Of a stretch of 64,000 nucleotides of DNA, positions 22,101 through 30,820 are shown piece by piece. The stretch's first letter is position 1. Each line of letters opens with the position of its first letter. The position numbers and the translations under genes were made by a program. A model generated the notes under the pieces. The model was given only the letters and a program-made list of their open reading frames with translations. It had not been told where the DNA came from and did not search any database. The stretch covers positions 103,073-167,072 of the forward strand of contig CAXXDW010000002.1 of the NCBI GenBank assembly GCA_963665575.2. The letters are read 5' to 3'. Origin of the DNA: Rariloculus sp963665575. Lineage in GTDB: Bacteria; Pseudomonadota; Gammaproteobacteria; Steroidobacterales; Rariloculaceae.

Positions 22101-25100
22101 CTCAGGCCCTGTTGGGGAGTGATCCACTCGATCCCGCCGCTTGCCGAGCGCCGGCTCATCCGCTCGCGCTGTTCCTCGGCTTCGCCGATTTCCGACCACG
22201 CGCCCCAGGCGATGGCCTGGCCCGCGAGCCCGAGCGCGCGCCTGTGCGCTGCGAGTTGGTCGAGGAAGGCATTGGCCGCGGCGTGGTTCGATTGCCCGGG
22301 ATTGCCGAGCACGCCCGCGACGCTCGAGAAGAGCACGAACATGTCGAGGTCGCGGTCGACGGTCGCGCGGTGAAGCTGCCAGGCGCCGAGCACCTTCGGC
22401 CAAAGCACCGTCTCGAAGCTCTCCCAGGTCTGGTTGCCGATCGCGGCATCGGCCAGCACGCCGACGCTGTGAATGACGCCGCCGAGCGGCGGCAGGCTCG
22501 CATCCATTCGCTCGAACATGGCGTCGAGCGCGGCCGGGTCCGTGACGTCCGCAAGTTCCACCTGCACCGTGGCTCCGCGCCCGCGCAACGCCTCGAGCGC
22601 GGCTTCGGCCTCGGCGTCCGGAGCCCGCCGGCCGTTGAGCACGATGACGCCCGCGCCGCGCTCGGCGAGCCAGCCGGCCACGGCAATCCCGATGCCGCCG
22701 AGTCCACCGGTTACGAGGTAGCTGCGGTCGTCGCGAAGCTCTCCCCGGGCGAGCGGCGAGTTGGTCAGGACGATCTTGCCGATGTGCCGGGCTGCCCGCA
22801 TGCACTTGATCGCCGCGGAGGTCTCGGCCAACGGCCAGCGCGCGTGGCGCAACGGTTGCAGTGTGCCGTCGGCCAACTGGGCGAGCACGCGGCGCAGGAT
22901 GACTCCGGCATGGGCCGGGTCGTCTTCCTTGAGCGCATCGATCGCGAGAATGTCGTAGGACAGGTCCGGACGAGCCGCCGTCATCTGCTCCTCGCTGAGG
23001 ATGTCGACGCGCGACATCTCTATGAAGCGTCCGCCCTCGGCGAGGCAGGCGAGGCTCGCATCGATGAAGCCTTCGGTCGTCAGGCTGTTGAGAACGACGT
23101 CGACGCCGGCGCCGACCGTGATACCGAGAATCTGCTCGCTGAACGCGGTCGTTCGGCTGTCGAACACGTGCTCAACGCCGAGCGAGCGCAGGTAGTCGCG
23201 CTTGCGCGCGCTTGCGGTCGCGAACACCTCGGCGCCCGCGGCCCGGGCCAACTGGATCGCCGCGAGCCCAACGCCGCCGGCGCCCGCGTGGATGAGCACC
23301 CGGTCGCCGGACTTGAGATCCGCAAGGTCGAACGACAGTGCCGCGGATACGAAGGCCGTCGGAATCGTTGCAAGCTCGCTGACCGGGAACGCGTCCGGGG
23401 CGGGCGCCACCATCGCTTCGAGAGTCACGGTCTCCGACGCAAAGCCGCGGAACGTCAGTCCGACGACGCGCTCGCCGACGGCGACGCTGTTGACGGCCTC
23501 GCCGACCTCGAGCACGCGGCCGCAGAACTCGCCGCCCATGAAGTCGTCGACGAGCCCGATGGCGATGAATACGTCGCGGAAATTCAGCCCGAAGGCCTCG
23601 ATCGACGCGCGGATCTGGGTCGGTTCGAGTTCGTGCTCAGGCAGGGGTTCCACCGTGATGGCTTCGAGCGAACCTCCGGCATCGGGCTTGAGCGCCCAAC
23701 CGGGCTCGTCCGGCAGGGCGAGCCGGTCGGTTACCGCCGCGGCGCGGACCAGCCGCGCGCACTGGCGGCGGCCGAAGCGCCAGGCGATGTGGGTTTCCTC
23801 GTCAGGGTAGAGAAGCTCGTCCGCGAGTTCGGCTGCGGCTATGTCGTCGGCCGGGTCGAGATCGAACATCCTCGGCTGAAACTGCGGCAGCTCCCTGGCC
23901 GCGACCTTGCCGAGACCCCAGAGCGTGGCGCCGGCGAGCTCTCCACCGCGCTCGCGTTCGAGCACCTGGGCGCCGCGCGTGACGTACCAGAGGCCTTTCG
24001 CGGGAACGTGGTCGCTCTCGGCGAGCGCCTGCGTCAACGCGAGCGCGCCCGCCGCGGTCCGCCGCGTGTCCGTGGCCATTTCCTGCGTGGAAGCCTCGGC
24101 GCCGTGCCCGTCCAGCCCCGCGAGATGGACGATGCCGGCGAGCGGCGGTTCCGCCGGAAGTTCGTCGAACAGGGATGTCCACGATTCGCGCCGCTCCGTC
24201 TCGACGAAGGCCTCGACGATGCGCTCGTGGTGCGCCGCCGTCGGGCGGCTGCCTAGCGCCGCGTTGGCGCCTGCAAGCAGCACCGTCTGGTTGCGCTCGG
24301 CCAGGTGCTCGGCCAGCCGGGCCGCCACGCCGCCGCGATCGGCGGCCACCAGCCAGACGCCGGCTTCCTCGGTCACCTCCGCCGGTCCCTGCGCGACGAT
24401 GACGCCGCGATCGGGGTTGGCGTTGGGGTCGGACTCGTCGAAACCGAGGATCGCGATGTCCCCGAAGCCCGCGTCTTCGAGCGCCCGGCGCCAGACGGGC
24501 GGCGTCGCGAGTGCATGGTGCGCGCGGTAGTCGTCGGCGAAACGCCACCAGCCGTCGAGCTGCCCGAACGTCAGGTCGAGCCAGCCCTGGCCGCGCAGGT
24601 TCTCAAGTGCGACGACCTGGCCCGACGGCGCGAGCAGCGTCAGGCAGTGCGCCAGCGTCTCGTTCAGGTAGCGCGTGGCGTGCAGGACGTTGGAGGCGAT
24701 GACGAGATCGTAGCCGTGGCGATCGAAGCCCTGTTCGATGGGGTCCTTCTCGATGTCGAGCACGCGGTAGTCGATCGACGCCTCGGCGCCGCCGAAGCGC
24801 GCTTCGGCTTCGGCAAAGAAACCGGCGGAGATGTCCGTATAGACGAAGTCGTAGCGGCCTTCGGGCAGTTCCGGGAGGATGGCCGCAGTTGCCGAACCCG
24901 TGCCTGCGCCGACCTCGATGATTCTGAGCTTTCGGCTGGCGGGCAGCGAGGCGAGCAGCGTTGCCGTCGCATCGGCGAGCAGCCGGTTGGCGGCGCGGGC
25001 CACGGGCGCCTTGAGGTAGAGATCCGCGGCCGTCGGTTCGCCGCTGCTGAAGAGCAGCGTCAGCGGGTCCATGCGGCCCTGGAGCACGTCGGGAAGCGCC

Positions 25101-28100
25101 GCGGCGCTGCGCCGGAACAAACCGATTTCGGTCGTTCCGTGCGCATACAGTCCCGCCATCCGGGCGGCTTCGGCATCCGGGTCCGCCGCGAGCCCGTCGG
25201 GGAACGGCTCACCCGACGCGACAACGACCCTGAACCCGTCGCCGTTTGCTTCGAGCACGCCGGCACGCGCGCACATTTCGAGCAGCCGCCGAAATACGCG
25301 CACGTGCTCGTCGCCTACCTCGAGACTCTTTCGCAGCGTTTCCGAATCCACGACCTCGCCGGCGACGCGCTGCCAGCCGAGCGTGTCGAGCGTCGCAAGC
25401 GCGTAGGCGAGCGACAGTTGTTCGAGATCGGCGAGCAACGCCGCGCGGTCCGCAGGGTCGACGCCCTCGTCGGCGACGTACTGCGGGAAGAGATTCGTGC
25501 TTGCCCGAATCTCGGCGGGCGGCGTCAGGAAATCGGCGGGCAGCACGCCCGGCTCGCGGGCGCCGTCTTGCCAGACGAGTTCGTAGAGCAGCGGGTCGAT
25601 GCCTTCCACGGCCGAGAGCAGCGCCGCGCGTGTCGCACGCTTCACGGCGAAGCCTTCGATCTCCCCGACAAGCGCACCGTTCGGGCCGAGCAGCCGCAGG
25701 TCGGCGGTCCGGACCTCCGGCGCCGCGTCGCCGCGGATGTCCGCCGCGTCGCCACCCGGCGTCTCGCGCATTCGCACATGACAGACGAGCTTCTCCGGCA
25801 GGCTGTCCGCGAGCCAGAGCCGCTCCCAGGCAAACGGCAACCAGGTGATGCCCGCGTCGTCGCCGTCCGGGTTGCGGGCGGCGCCCATGGCCTGGAAGCA
25901 GCCGTCGAGCAGGAGCGGGTGAACGTCGAGCGGACCTCGTTCGAGACCGGCCGGCAGCGCCACCGCGGCGACCGCCTCGCCCTGCCTCGCCACGAGACTT
26001 TCAAGAGTGCGGAAGGCGGGACCCAGATCGATGCCGACCGTGGTCTTGGCCTGGTAGTAGGCGGCGATGTCGACGGGCGCGAGCCCGGCCTTGAGGCCCT
26101 CGACATCGGTCGGTGGTGCAGACGTCGGCGCGGCGGACGGGTCTGCCGAGATGCGGCCCTCCCCGTGCAGCGTCCAGCCGTTCTCGCCGTCGCCCCGGCT
26201 CAGGATGCGGACTCGTGGACCGCCGCCGTCGCTGCCATCGTCGATCAGAACCTGCACGCGACGGCCGGGTTCCGCGCCGCCGTCGACGAGTCCCGTCCCG
26301 CCGTCGACGACACCCGCGCCGCCGCCGTCCGCGCCGCTGTCCGCGAACACCAGCGCGCTTTGCATCTGGAAATCCTTGACGACAGCCGCATCTCCGCCCT
26401 CGGCGAGCGAGGCCGCGGCCGCCATGGCGCCGTAGAGCGCCCCTGGCGCGATGAGCCGGCCGAAGACGCGGTGGTCGGCGAGCCATTCGGGATCGGAGGG
26501 GAACAGCTCGGTGTCGAACACGATCTCGCCGCTCGCCGATTCGTGGCGCGTGCCGAGCAAGGGGTGACCGGCGCCGAGCCGGCGTCCCCGCGGCGGCCTG
26601 ACCCAGTGGACCTCTCGCTGGAAGGGATAAGCCGGCAGCGCGATCCGCCGCCGCGCCTCGCCCGCGAAGAGCCCCTCGAAGGCGAGCGCAAGCCCCGCCT
26701 CCCAAGCGCCGGCGGCCGCCTCGATGAAGCCGCCGCCGGTTCCGGGCGCGGGCGGTTGCTCGTCCTTCGAGGGCCGGTGCAGGCTCGAGACGATGGCGGG
26801 CACGGCGCCGCCGCCTTCCGGCCAGGACAGGGCCAGCATCGGGCCGAGCACGGCGTGAGGGCCGATTTCGACGACGGCATCGACCCCGAACTTGGCGAGC
26901 GTCTCGATGCAGGCGCGAAACGCCACCGGTTCGCGCGCCTGACGACGCCAGTAGATCGCATCGGGCGCTTCGCCGGCTGCAAGGAGTTCGCCGCTCAGGT
27001 TGCTGACGAAGGGCAGGGCCGGGGGTTCGAACGCGATTCTTGCAAGCGCAGCCTCCAGATCGCCGAGCGCCGGCTCGATCATGGCGCTGTGGTAGGCCGG
27101 GCTCTTGCGCAGCCGCGCGACGCGAACCTCGTCGGCCTCGAACCTTGCGAGAAGCGTTTCGATGTCCGCCGCGGGCCCGCTCACGACCTGGTGGGCGCCG
27201 TTGTCCGCAGCAACGCTCACGCCGGGTCCGGCCGAAGCGGCATTGTGCTCCGCCACGGCCTCGGCAACGAGCACGGGTCGGGCGAATATGGCCGCCATTG
27301 CGCCTTCGCCGGGCAATGCACCGATAAGGTCGCCGCGCGCGGCCGCGAATCGGAGACCGTCCTCGAGGCTGAACACTCCGGAAGCCTCCGCGACGGCGAT
27401 TTCGCCGAGGCTGTGGCCGAGCACGATGTCCGGCCGCACCCCGACGCTCGTCCAGAGGGCCGTGAGCGCACACTCGAGCGCGTAGATCGCCGGTTGCTTC
27501 CAGCGCGGGTCGTCGAGGTCGGCGACAGCGTCGTGCCGGCCGAACATGACGTCGAGCAGGGAGGCGCCGTCTCGGTCCTCGGCCAGCAGCGCATCGCAGC
27601 GGTCGAGCACCGCACGCACGATCGGCTCGCTCGCATAAAGTGCCGCGCCCATGCCGGGCCACTGGCTCGCCTGTCCCGTGTAGACGAACGCGACCTTCCT
27701 GCGCTCGCGTGCCGTGGCGCCGGCGGTCTCGCCCACGAGTGCGCCGAGGCTCGTGCGCAACGAATCCGCGTCGCGGAATACGACGCCTGCACGGTGGTCG
27801 AAATGGCTGCGGCCGACGGCGGCCGTGAAAGCCATGTCTGACAGCAAAGCATCGGACATGGCCCCGTCGGCAAGCGCGTCCGCCCGCTCGTCGAGCCATT
27901 CGAGGTAGCGTGCCGCGAGTTCCCCGAGCGCCGTGTCGGACTTGGCGGAAAGCGGCAGGAAACGGGCTGCGCGCGGGTCCAGGCCGGCCCCGGCCGGCGC
28001 CGATGCGCCGACCGATTCGGGCAGGTCGACGGCGATGGGTCGCGGTGATCCGGCGGTACGCAGGTGTCCGGACTCGGCAACCGCGTCGGCAAGCGCCTGT

Positions 28101-29656
28101 GGCGGGCCGATGACGATCGGCCGCGGCTGACCGGCGCTTCGCAGATGCGCGGCATCCGCATCCGCGCCGACAACCGCTTGTGGCCGACCGATGACGATCG
28201 GCCGCGCTGCGCCGGCGATCCGCAGGTGCCCGCTGTCATCATCCGCGCCGTCCCGCTTCCCGTAGCCTTCGAGCACGACGTGCGCATTGGTGCCGGACCA
28301 GCCGAACCCGCTGATCCCCGCGCGCGGCGGCCGGCCGCCGTTCTGCGGCCAGTCCGTCTGCTCCGCGGTGACCTTCAGCGGCAGCCGCGACCAGTCCACG
28401 GCAGGCGTCGGGGTCGAGTAGTTGAGGTGCTTCGGGATCACGCCGCGCTTCATGGCGAGCACCGTCTTGATGACGCCTGCGACGCCCGCGGCGGCTTCGA
28501 GATGGCCGATGTTGGTCTTCACCGAGCCGATCAGGAGCGGACGGTCCGGATCCCGTCCGAGGCTGTAGGCCGTGCCGGTTGCCTGCGCCTCGATCGGGTC
28601 GCCGACCTCCGTACCCGTCCCGTGCGCCTCGACGTAGTCGACGTCCGCAGGCTCGAGCCCTGCCCGTTGCAGCGCCGCGGCGATGACCTTCTCCTGTGCG
28701 GGCCCGCTCGGCACGGTCAATCCGGGGCTCGCGCCGTCCTGGTTGAGCGCCGAGCCGCGAACCACGGCCCAGATGCGGTCGCCGTCGGCCTCGGCGTCCT
28801 CGAGACGCTTGAGCACGACGATGCCGCAGCCCTCGCCGCGTACGTAGCCGTTCGCGGCCGCGTCGAAAGTGGCGCAGCGGCCGTCGGGGGAGAGCATGCC
28901 GGCTTCGGCGCGCATCTGGAGAAGCGCTCCGGAGAGGATCGCGTGCACGCCGCCCGCGAGCGCGAGATCCGCTTCGCCGCGCACGAGTCCGGTCACGGCC
29001 TGGTGTATCGCGACCAGCGACGACGAGCAGGCCGTATCGAGCGCAAGCGCCGGACCCTCCAGCCCGAGCGCGAAGGACACCCGGCCGATGGCCGTGTTGA
29101 AGGAGGTGCCGGTGACGGAATAGAGACTCGCGGCCGGCCCTTCCGGCTTGCTCGTGTCGAGGATCAGCCCGCGGTACTCGTTGTTGCTGATCCCGGCATA
29201 AACGCCGGTGCGCGTACCCCTGAGGCGCTCCGGGTCGATCCCCGCATCTTCGAGCGCCTTCCAGGAGGTTTCGAGCATCATCCGCTGCTGCGGATCGAGC
29301 AACTGCGCCTCGACCGGCGAAATGCGGAAGAAGGCCGCGTCGAAGCGGTCGAGTTCGTCGAGATAGGCACCGAACCGGCAGGCCCGGTTCTGCACGCCCG
29401 CGTCCGGGAAGAGTTCGCCGAAACGGCCGACGCCGGAGCCCGGATCGCCCTCGATCACGCCGCTTTCGCCTTGTTCGAGCATGCGCCAGAAATCGGCGAG
29501 GCTGCCCGCGCGCGGAAAGCGGCAAGCCATGCCGACGATCGCTATGGGGGCGTCGGTCGCGATGGGGGCGTCGGTGCCGGTCGGCGTCTCGCCACGATCC
29601 GCGGCGGCGACCTCAAGTGCGCCCGCAGACGCGTCCGAACGGGTGCGGTCGGTCAT
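19154..29656 (-). CDS. type I polyketide synthase, KS-AT-DH-MT-ER-KR-ACP-KS with deleted second AT
   Basis: 3500 residues from the ATG at 29656. Domains in order: KS1 37-465 (Cys210 in DTACSSSL, His345 in HGTGT, His385 in NIGHLE); AT 655-945 (Ser749 in GHSLGE, PAYH at 853-856, closer to the malonyl-type HAFH than to YASH); DH ~1030-1340 (His1062 in HRVFGRLIAP, Asp1251); C-methyltransferase ~1390-1750 (EVGAGTGSAT, 1581-1590); ER ~1975-2300 (HAGAGGVGLAA); KR ~2312-2500 (VTGGLGGIG, but His2458 at the usual catalytic Tyr); ACP ~2585-2660 (Ser2620 in GMDSL); Ala/Pro linker; KS2 ~2755-3180 (Cys2923 in ELNCASSL, His3058, His3098). After KS2 the pre-AT linker runs straight into the post-AT linker: no AT, ACP or thioesterase follows. 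The product is probably a methyl-branched reduced chain. Confidence 0.95.
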   Translation of the reverse strand: MTDRTRSDASAGALEVAAADRGETPTGTDAPIATDAPIAIVGMACRFPRAGSLADFWRMLEQGESGVIEGDPGSGVGRFGELFPDAGVQNRACRFGAYLDELDRFDAAFFRISPVEAQLLDPQQRMMLETSWKALEDAGIDPERLRGTRTGVYAGISNNEYRGLILDTSKPEGPAASLYSVTGTSFNTAIGRVSFALGLEGPALALDTACSSSLVAIHQAVTGLVRGEADLALAGGVHAILSGALLQMRAEAGMLSPDGRCATFDAAANGYVRGEGCGIVVLKRLEDAEADGDRIWAVVRGSALNQDGASPGLTVPSGPAQEKVIAAALQRAGLEPADVDYVEAHGTGTEVGDPIEAQATGTAYSLGRDPDRPLLIGSVKTNIGHLEAAAGVAGVIKTVLAMKRGVIPKHLNYSTPTPAVDWSRLPLKVTAEQTDWPQNGGRPPRAGISGFGWSGTNAHVVLEGYGKRDGADDDSGHLRIAGAARPIVIGRPQAVVGADADAAHLRSAGQPRPIVIGPPQALADAVAESGHLRTAGSPRPIAVDLPESVGASAPAGAGLDPRAARFLPLSAKSDTALGELAARYLEWLDERADALADGAMSDALLSDMAFTAAVGRSHFDHRAGVVFRDADSLRTSLGALVGETAGATARERRKVAFVYTGQASQWPGMGAALYASEPIVRAVLDRCDALLAEDRDGASLLDVMFGRHDAVADLDDPRWKQPAIYALECALTALWTSVGVRPDIVLGHSLGEIAVAEASGVFSLEDGLRFAAARGDLIGALPGEGAMAAIFARPVLVAEAVAEHNAASAGPGVSVAADNGAHQVVSGPAADIETLLARFEADEVRVARLRKSPAYHSAMIEPALGDLEAALARIAFEPPALPFVSNLSGELLAAGEAPDAIYWRRQAREPVAFRACIETLAKFGVDAVVEIGPHAVLGPMLALSWPEGGGAVPAIVSSLHRPSKDEQPPAPGTGGGFIEAAAGAWEAGLALAFEGLFAGEARRRIALPAYPFQREVHWVRPPRGRRLGAGHPLLGTRHESASGEIVFDTELFPSDPEWLADHRVFGRLIAPGALYGAMAAAASLAEGGDAAVVKDFQMQSALVFADSGADGGGAGVVDGGTGLVDGGAEPGRRVQVLIDDGSDGGGPRVRILSRGDGENGWTLHGEGRISADPSAAPTSAPPTDVEGLKAGLAPVDIAAYYQAKTTVGIDLGPAFRTLESLVARQGEAVAAVALPAGLERGPLDVHPLLLDGCFQAMGAARNPDGDDAGITWLPFAWERLWLADSLPEKLVCHVRMRETPGGDAADIRGDAAPEVRTADLRLLGPNGALVGEIEGFAVKRATRAALLSAVEGIDPLLYELVWQDGAREPGVLPADFLTPPAEIRASTNLFPQYVADEGVDPADRAALLADLEQLSLAYALATLDTLGWQRVAGEVVDSETLRKSLEVGDEHVRVFRRLLEMCARAGVLEANGDGFRVVVASGEPFPDGLAADPDAEAARMAGLYAHGTTEIGLFRRSAAALPDVLQGRMDPLTLLFSSGEPTAADLYLKAPVARAANRLLADATATLLASLPASRKLRIIEVGAGTGSATAAILPELPEGRYDFVYTDISAGFFAEAEARFGGAEASIDYRVLDIEKDPIEQGFDRHGYDLVIASNVLHATRYLNETLAHCLTLLAPSGQVVALENLRGQGWLDLTFGQLDGWWRFADDYRAHHALATPPVWRRALEDAGFGDIAILGFDESDPNANPDRGVIVAQGPAEVTEEAGVWLVAADRGGVAARLAEHLAERNQTVLLAGANAALGSRPTAAHHERIVEAFVETERRESWTSLFDELPAEPPLAGIVHLAGLDGHGAEASTQEMATDTRRTAAGALALTQALAESDHVPAKGLWYVTRGAQVLERERGGELAGATLWGLGKVAARELPQFQPRMFDLDPADDIAAAELADELLYPDEETHIAWRFGRRQCARLVRAAAVTDRLALPDEPGWALKPDAGGSLEAITVEPLPEHELEPTQIRASIEAFGLNFRDVFIAIGLVDDFMGGEFCGRVLEVGEAVNSVAVGERVVGLTFRGFASETVTLEAMVAPAPDAFPVSELATIPTAFVSAALSFDLADLKSGDRVLIHAGAGGVGLAAIQLARAAGAEVFATASARKRDYLRSLGVEHVFDSRTTAFSEQILGITVGAGVDVVLNSLTTEGFIDASLACLAEGGRFIEMSRVDILSEEQMTAARPDLSYDILAIDALKEDDPAHAGVILRRVLAQLADGTLQPLRHARWPLAETSAAIKCMRAARHIGKIVLTNSPLARGELRDDRSYLVTGGLGGIGIAVAGWLAERGAGVIVLNGRRAPDAEAEAALEALRGRGATVQVELADVTDPAALDAMFERMDASLPPLGGVIHSVGVLADAAIGNQTWESFETVLWPKVLGAWQLHRATVDRDLDMFVLFSSVAGVLGNPGQSNHAAANAFLDQLAAHRRALGLAGQAIAWGAWSEIGEAEEQRERMSRRSASGGIEWITPQQGLRAFDRLVRDDATTSVVVTRDWVAFGESLENRPPLLEDLLAEGQDDEADGASGEDLQSRLQSAPEAARTEVLVSFLQEEVKAVLRLPSTPAPTVGFFDLGMDSLMAVELRNRLNRAFAGAYTASNTVVFDYPDIAALAGHLATELADLAGGDAAGAAVAGAVASGTATAPATVSAGARAAGPAAAPAAGPAVAPVAAPAGAPSGTPQAIAQPVPQSVAQPAPQFMAAAPGQAIADNAIADNAIAVIGMACRFPGAPDLPSFWRQLGAGYDAVSAQRQESGIRDDYLNELSGHYAAYRRAGFVEGIDRFDARFFGIAPIEARLIDPQQRMLLETSWRAFEDAGLDPDGLKGSLTGVYIGIATSEYRDLMKRGDYGIGYLATAASMAAGRLAYRFGLAGPSMPVELNCASSLVAVHQAVMGLCLGEADMALVGGASAVLSAGITREMADLGMLSNEGACRTFDAGANGFVRGEGCGMIVLKRLADAEADGDRVWAVIRGSAVNQNGATAGATVPNGPAQERVIERALSQAGVAPAEVDYLEAHGAGSAFGDPIELQAAAAAYGKGRDADHPLLVGSVKTNIGHLESAAGIASLIKAVLAMRHGAIPRQLHFRDPSTLVDWERLPLRVVSEPAAWPQVPGRPPRAGVSAFGISGVNAHVVIEGYAEADRAAPTNPTTGTDRAASTDPTTGADRAASTDPTTGAERTAGADRATETGDAAMTDGASVAEGIAGGNGWRPPAGNARLVAPSVPDAGAVSRAGAVLGAGAAPGAGAAPGARAGAVSGAGTVPRAGAVPGAGAAPGTGAESPPREDGSEPQDKRLLPLSAKSGEALRALARRYLAWLDEAADILDGDDGAGAALLSDMAWTASVGRSHFSHRAAVVFHDADSLRERLSAIADTYEHSGSPAAPGDPASAAFPRPEGAAAEPDQFADSDTDLVQACASAYEAGHALSFEKLFAGEMRRRIALPDYPFQQRRFWLPERKSVS
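19697..19867 (-). repeat. coding repeats, Gly-Ala-rich linker of the PKS
   Basis: Short in-frame repeats (AGAAPGAGA-type, 6-residue multiples) encode a flexible linker at residues ~3264-3320, between KS2 and the remains of the second AT. Confidence 0.7.
19982..20113 (-). repeat. 36-base coding repeat (DRAASTDPTTGA) in the PKS
   Basis: Three to four in-frame copies of a 12-residue unit directly after KS2 (residues ~3182-3225). The 36-base units at about 20005-20100 are nearly identical, so they expanded recently. Confidence 0.75.
28013..28234 (-). repeat. 27-residue coding repeat in the KS1-AT linker
   Basis: Three imperfect copies of SGHLRxAGxPRPIVIGPPQA begin near residues 475, 502 and 529 of the PKS (81-base period). 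They lie between KS1 and the AT, where synthases of this type normally have a compact linker. Confidence 0.75.
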
Positions 29657-29989
29657 GTGCAACGCTTTTTCATCCGGAAAACGCCTATGGTCGCGCGTTC
29701 CCGCGAATCAGCACAAGTACCCGGCCGCCGCGCCCGGAACCGCTGTCCCGGACCGCTTGCTCCGACCGATTTCGCCGACCGGCCACCTCGGACCGGCCAC
29801 CCGGGACCGGCCACTCTGGACCGGTTGCCTCGGGCCGTCCATCCCCCGTACCGGCCGCCCCGGACCGGCGGCCCACGGCAATCGGGTACACTAGCGAAAC
29901 AACGATCCACGGAGCCCGGCAAGGCGCTCCCGGTACGAACAACAGGCAAGACGATCACAGCGCGGATGCGCTCAGCGTTGACCGCAACC
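29657..29989. other. intergenic region with 15-base GC-rich repeats
   Basis: Between the divergent PKS and the gene at 29990. From ~29750 to ~29875 it is a degenerate tandem array of GGACCGGCCACC-type units of about 15 bases, which lie in the 5' leader of the PKS mRNA. A TACACT box (29887-29892) may drive the plus-strand gene. No open frame in this stretch looks real. Confidence 0.55.
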
Positions 29990-30793
29990 ATGACAACCGG
30001 CAAACGATTCCTTCCCGGCGGCCTGATCGTGGTGTGGCCGCTGCTCAACCTGCCGCAGGCAGTCGCGCAGGACCCGCCGCCCGCACTATCGGGCGTCTGG
30101 AGCACGACCGTGACGGCCCTCGAACATCCGGAGTGGACGCTCGAGGAACTCTTTCAGTGCACCTGCACGCCGGAGACCTACGAACGGATCCCCGAACTCC
30201 TGGACGACCCCGCCAACGAATCTCTGTCCGCTACCGAGATTCTCAGGGAGATCGGCGCACAGAACCGCCGGAGCATCGCGGCACTCTTTACCGAGACCGC
30301 GCGGGACTATGCCGCGGCCTTCGACCACGCGGACGACCCCGCGATCCAGTGCGAGCCCTTCGGGGTGTTCCGGAGCCTGCTGCACGGCGATCCCATCGAG
30401 TTCGAGCAGCAGGAGGACCGCGTGATCGTCCGGGGCGAGGACATGGCCTCGGACCGCATCATCTTCATCGACGGCCGCGGCCACCCGGCCGACCTGCAGC
30501 CGAGCCCGATGGGGCACTCGATCGGCTGGTACGAAGGGTCGACGCTCATGGTCGAGACGGTCGCCGTCAGCGCGGCCATCGCCGAAGATTCGCTCAACAT
30601 CCACAACAGCGACGAAGCCACGAGCGTCGAGCGTTACACGGTCAGCGAGGACGGCAGCAGGCTGCACATGACGTTCACGCTCGACGATCCGTTGATGTTC
30701 CGCGAGCCGCTGACGCTCAGAAGCACCCGGCTCTTCACGCCCGAGGTGCCGTTGCAGGACCTGCCCTGCGAGGCGATTTCGGGCCAACTCTGA
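29990..30793 (+). CDS. secreted WEGDTL-family protein
   Basis: 267 residues from the ATG at 29990 (a second ATG at 29966 would add eight residues). The signal peptide TTGKRFLPGGLIVVWPLLNLPQAVAQ ends in AxAQ. The mature protein has ALSGVWSTTVTALEH, CEPFGVFRSLLHGDPIEFEQ, then GHSIGWYEGSTLMVETVAV, equivalent to the GYWEGDTLVVES motif of the protein at 7158, and ends with RSTRLFTPEVPLQDLPCEA. It begins the second locus of this type and is followed 27 bases later by a DUF6152-like gene. Function unknown. Confidence 0.8.
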   Translation: MTTGKRFLPGGLIVVWPLLNLPQAVAQDPPPALSGVWSTTVTALEHPEWTLEELFQCTCTPETYERIPELLDDPANESLSATEILREIGAQNRRSIAALFTETARDYAAAFDHADDPAIQCEPFGVFRSLLHGDPIEFEQQEDRVIVRGEDMASDRIIFIDGRGHPADLQPSPMGHSIGWYEGSTLMVETVAVSAAIAEDSLNIHNSDEATSVERYTVSEDGSRLHMTFTLDDPLMFREPLTLRSTRLFTPEVPLQDLPCEAISGQL

Positions 30794-30820
30794 GGGGCCG
30801 GACGTGAACGGGGGAGTGAC

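Noticed and set aside
20402..24256. 1284-residue and 1178-residue plus-strand open frames opposite the PKS (20402-24256, 24305-27841)
   Set aside because: They mirror PKS codons, have no domain similarity and are biased to Arg/Gly/Ala; antisense artefacts.
28064..29960. Long upstream extension of the open frame that ends at 30793
   Set aside because: The part before 29966 runs antisense through the PKS and lacks protein character; the signal peptide at 29990 marks the real start.
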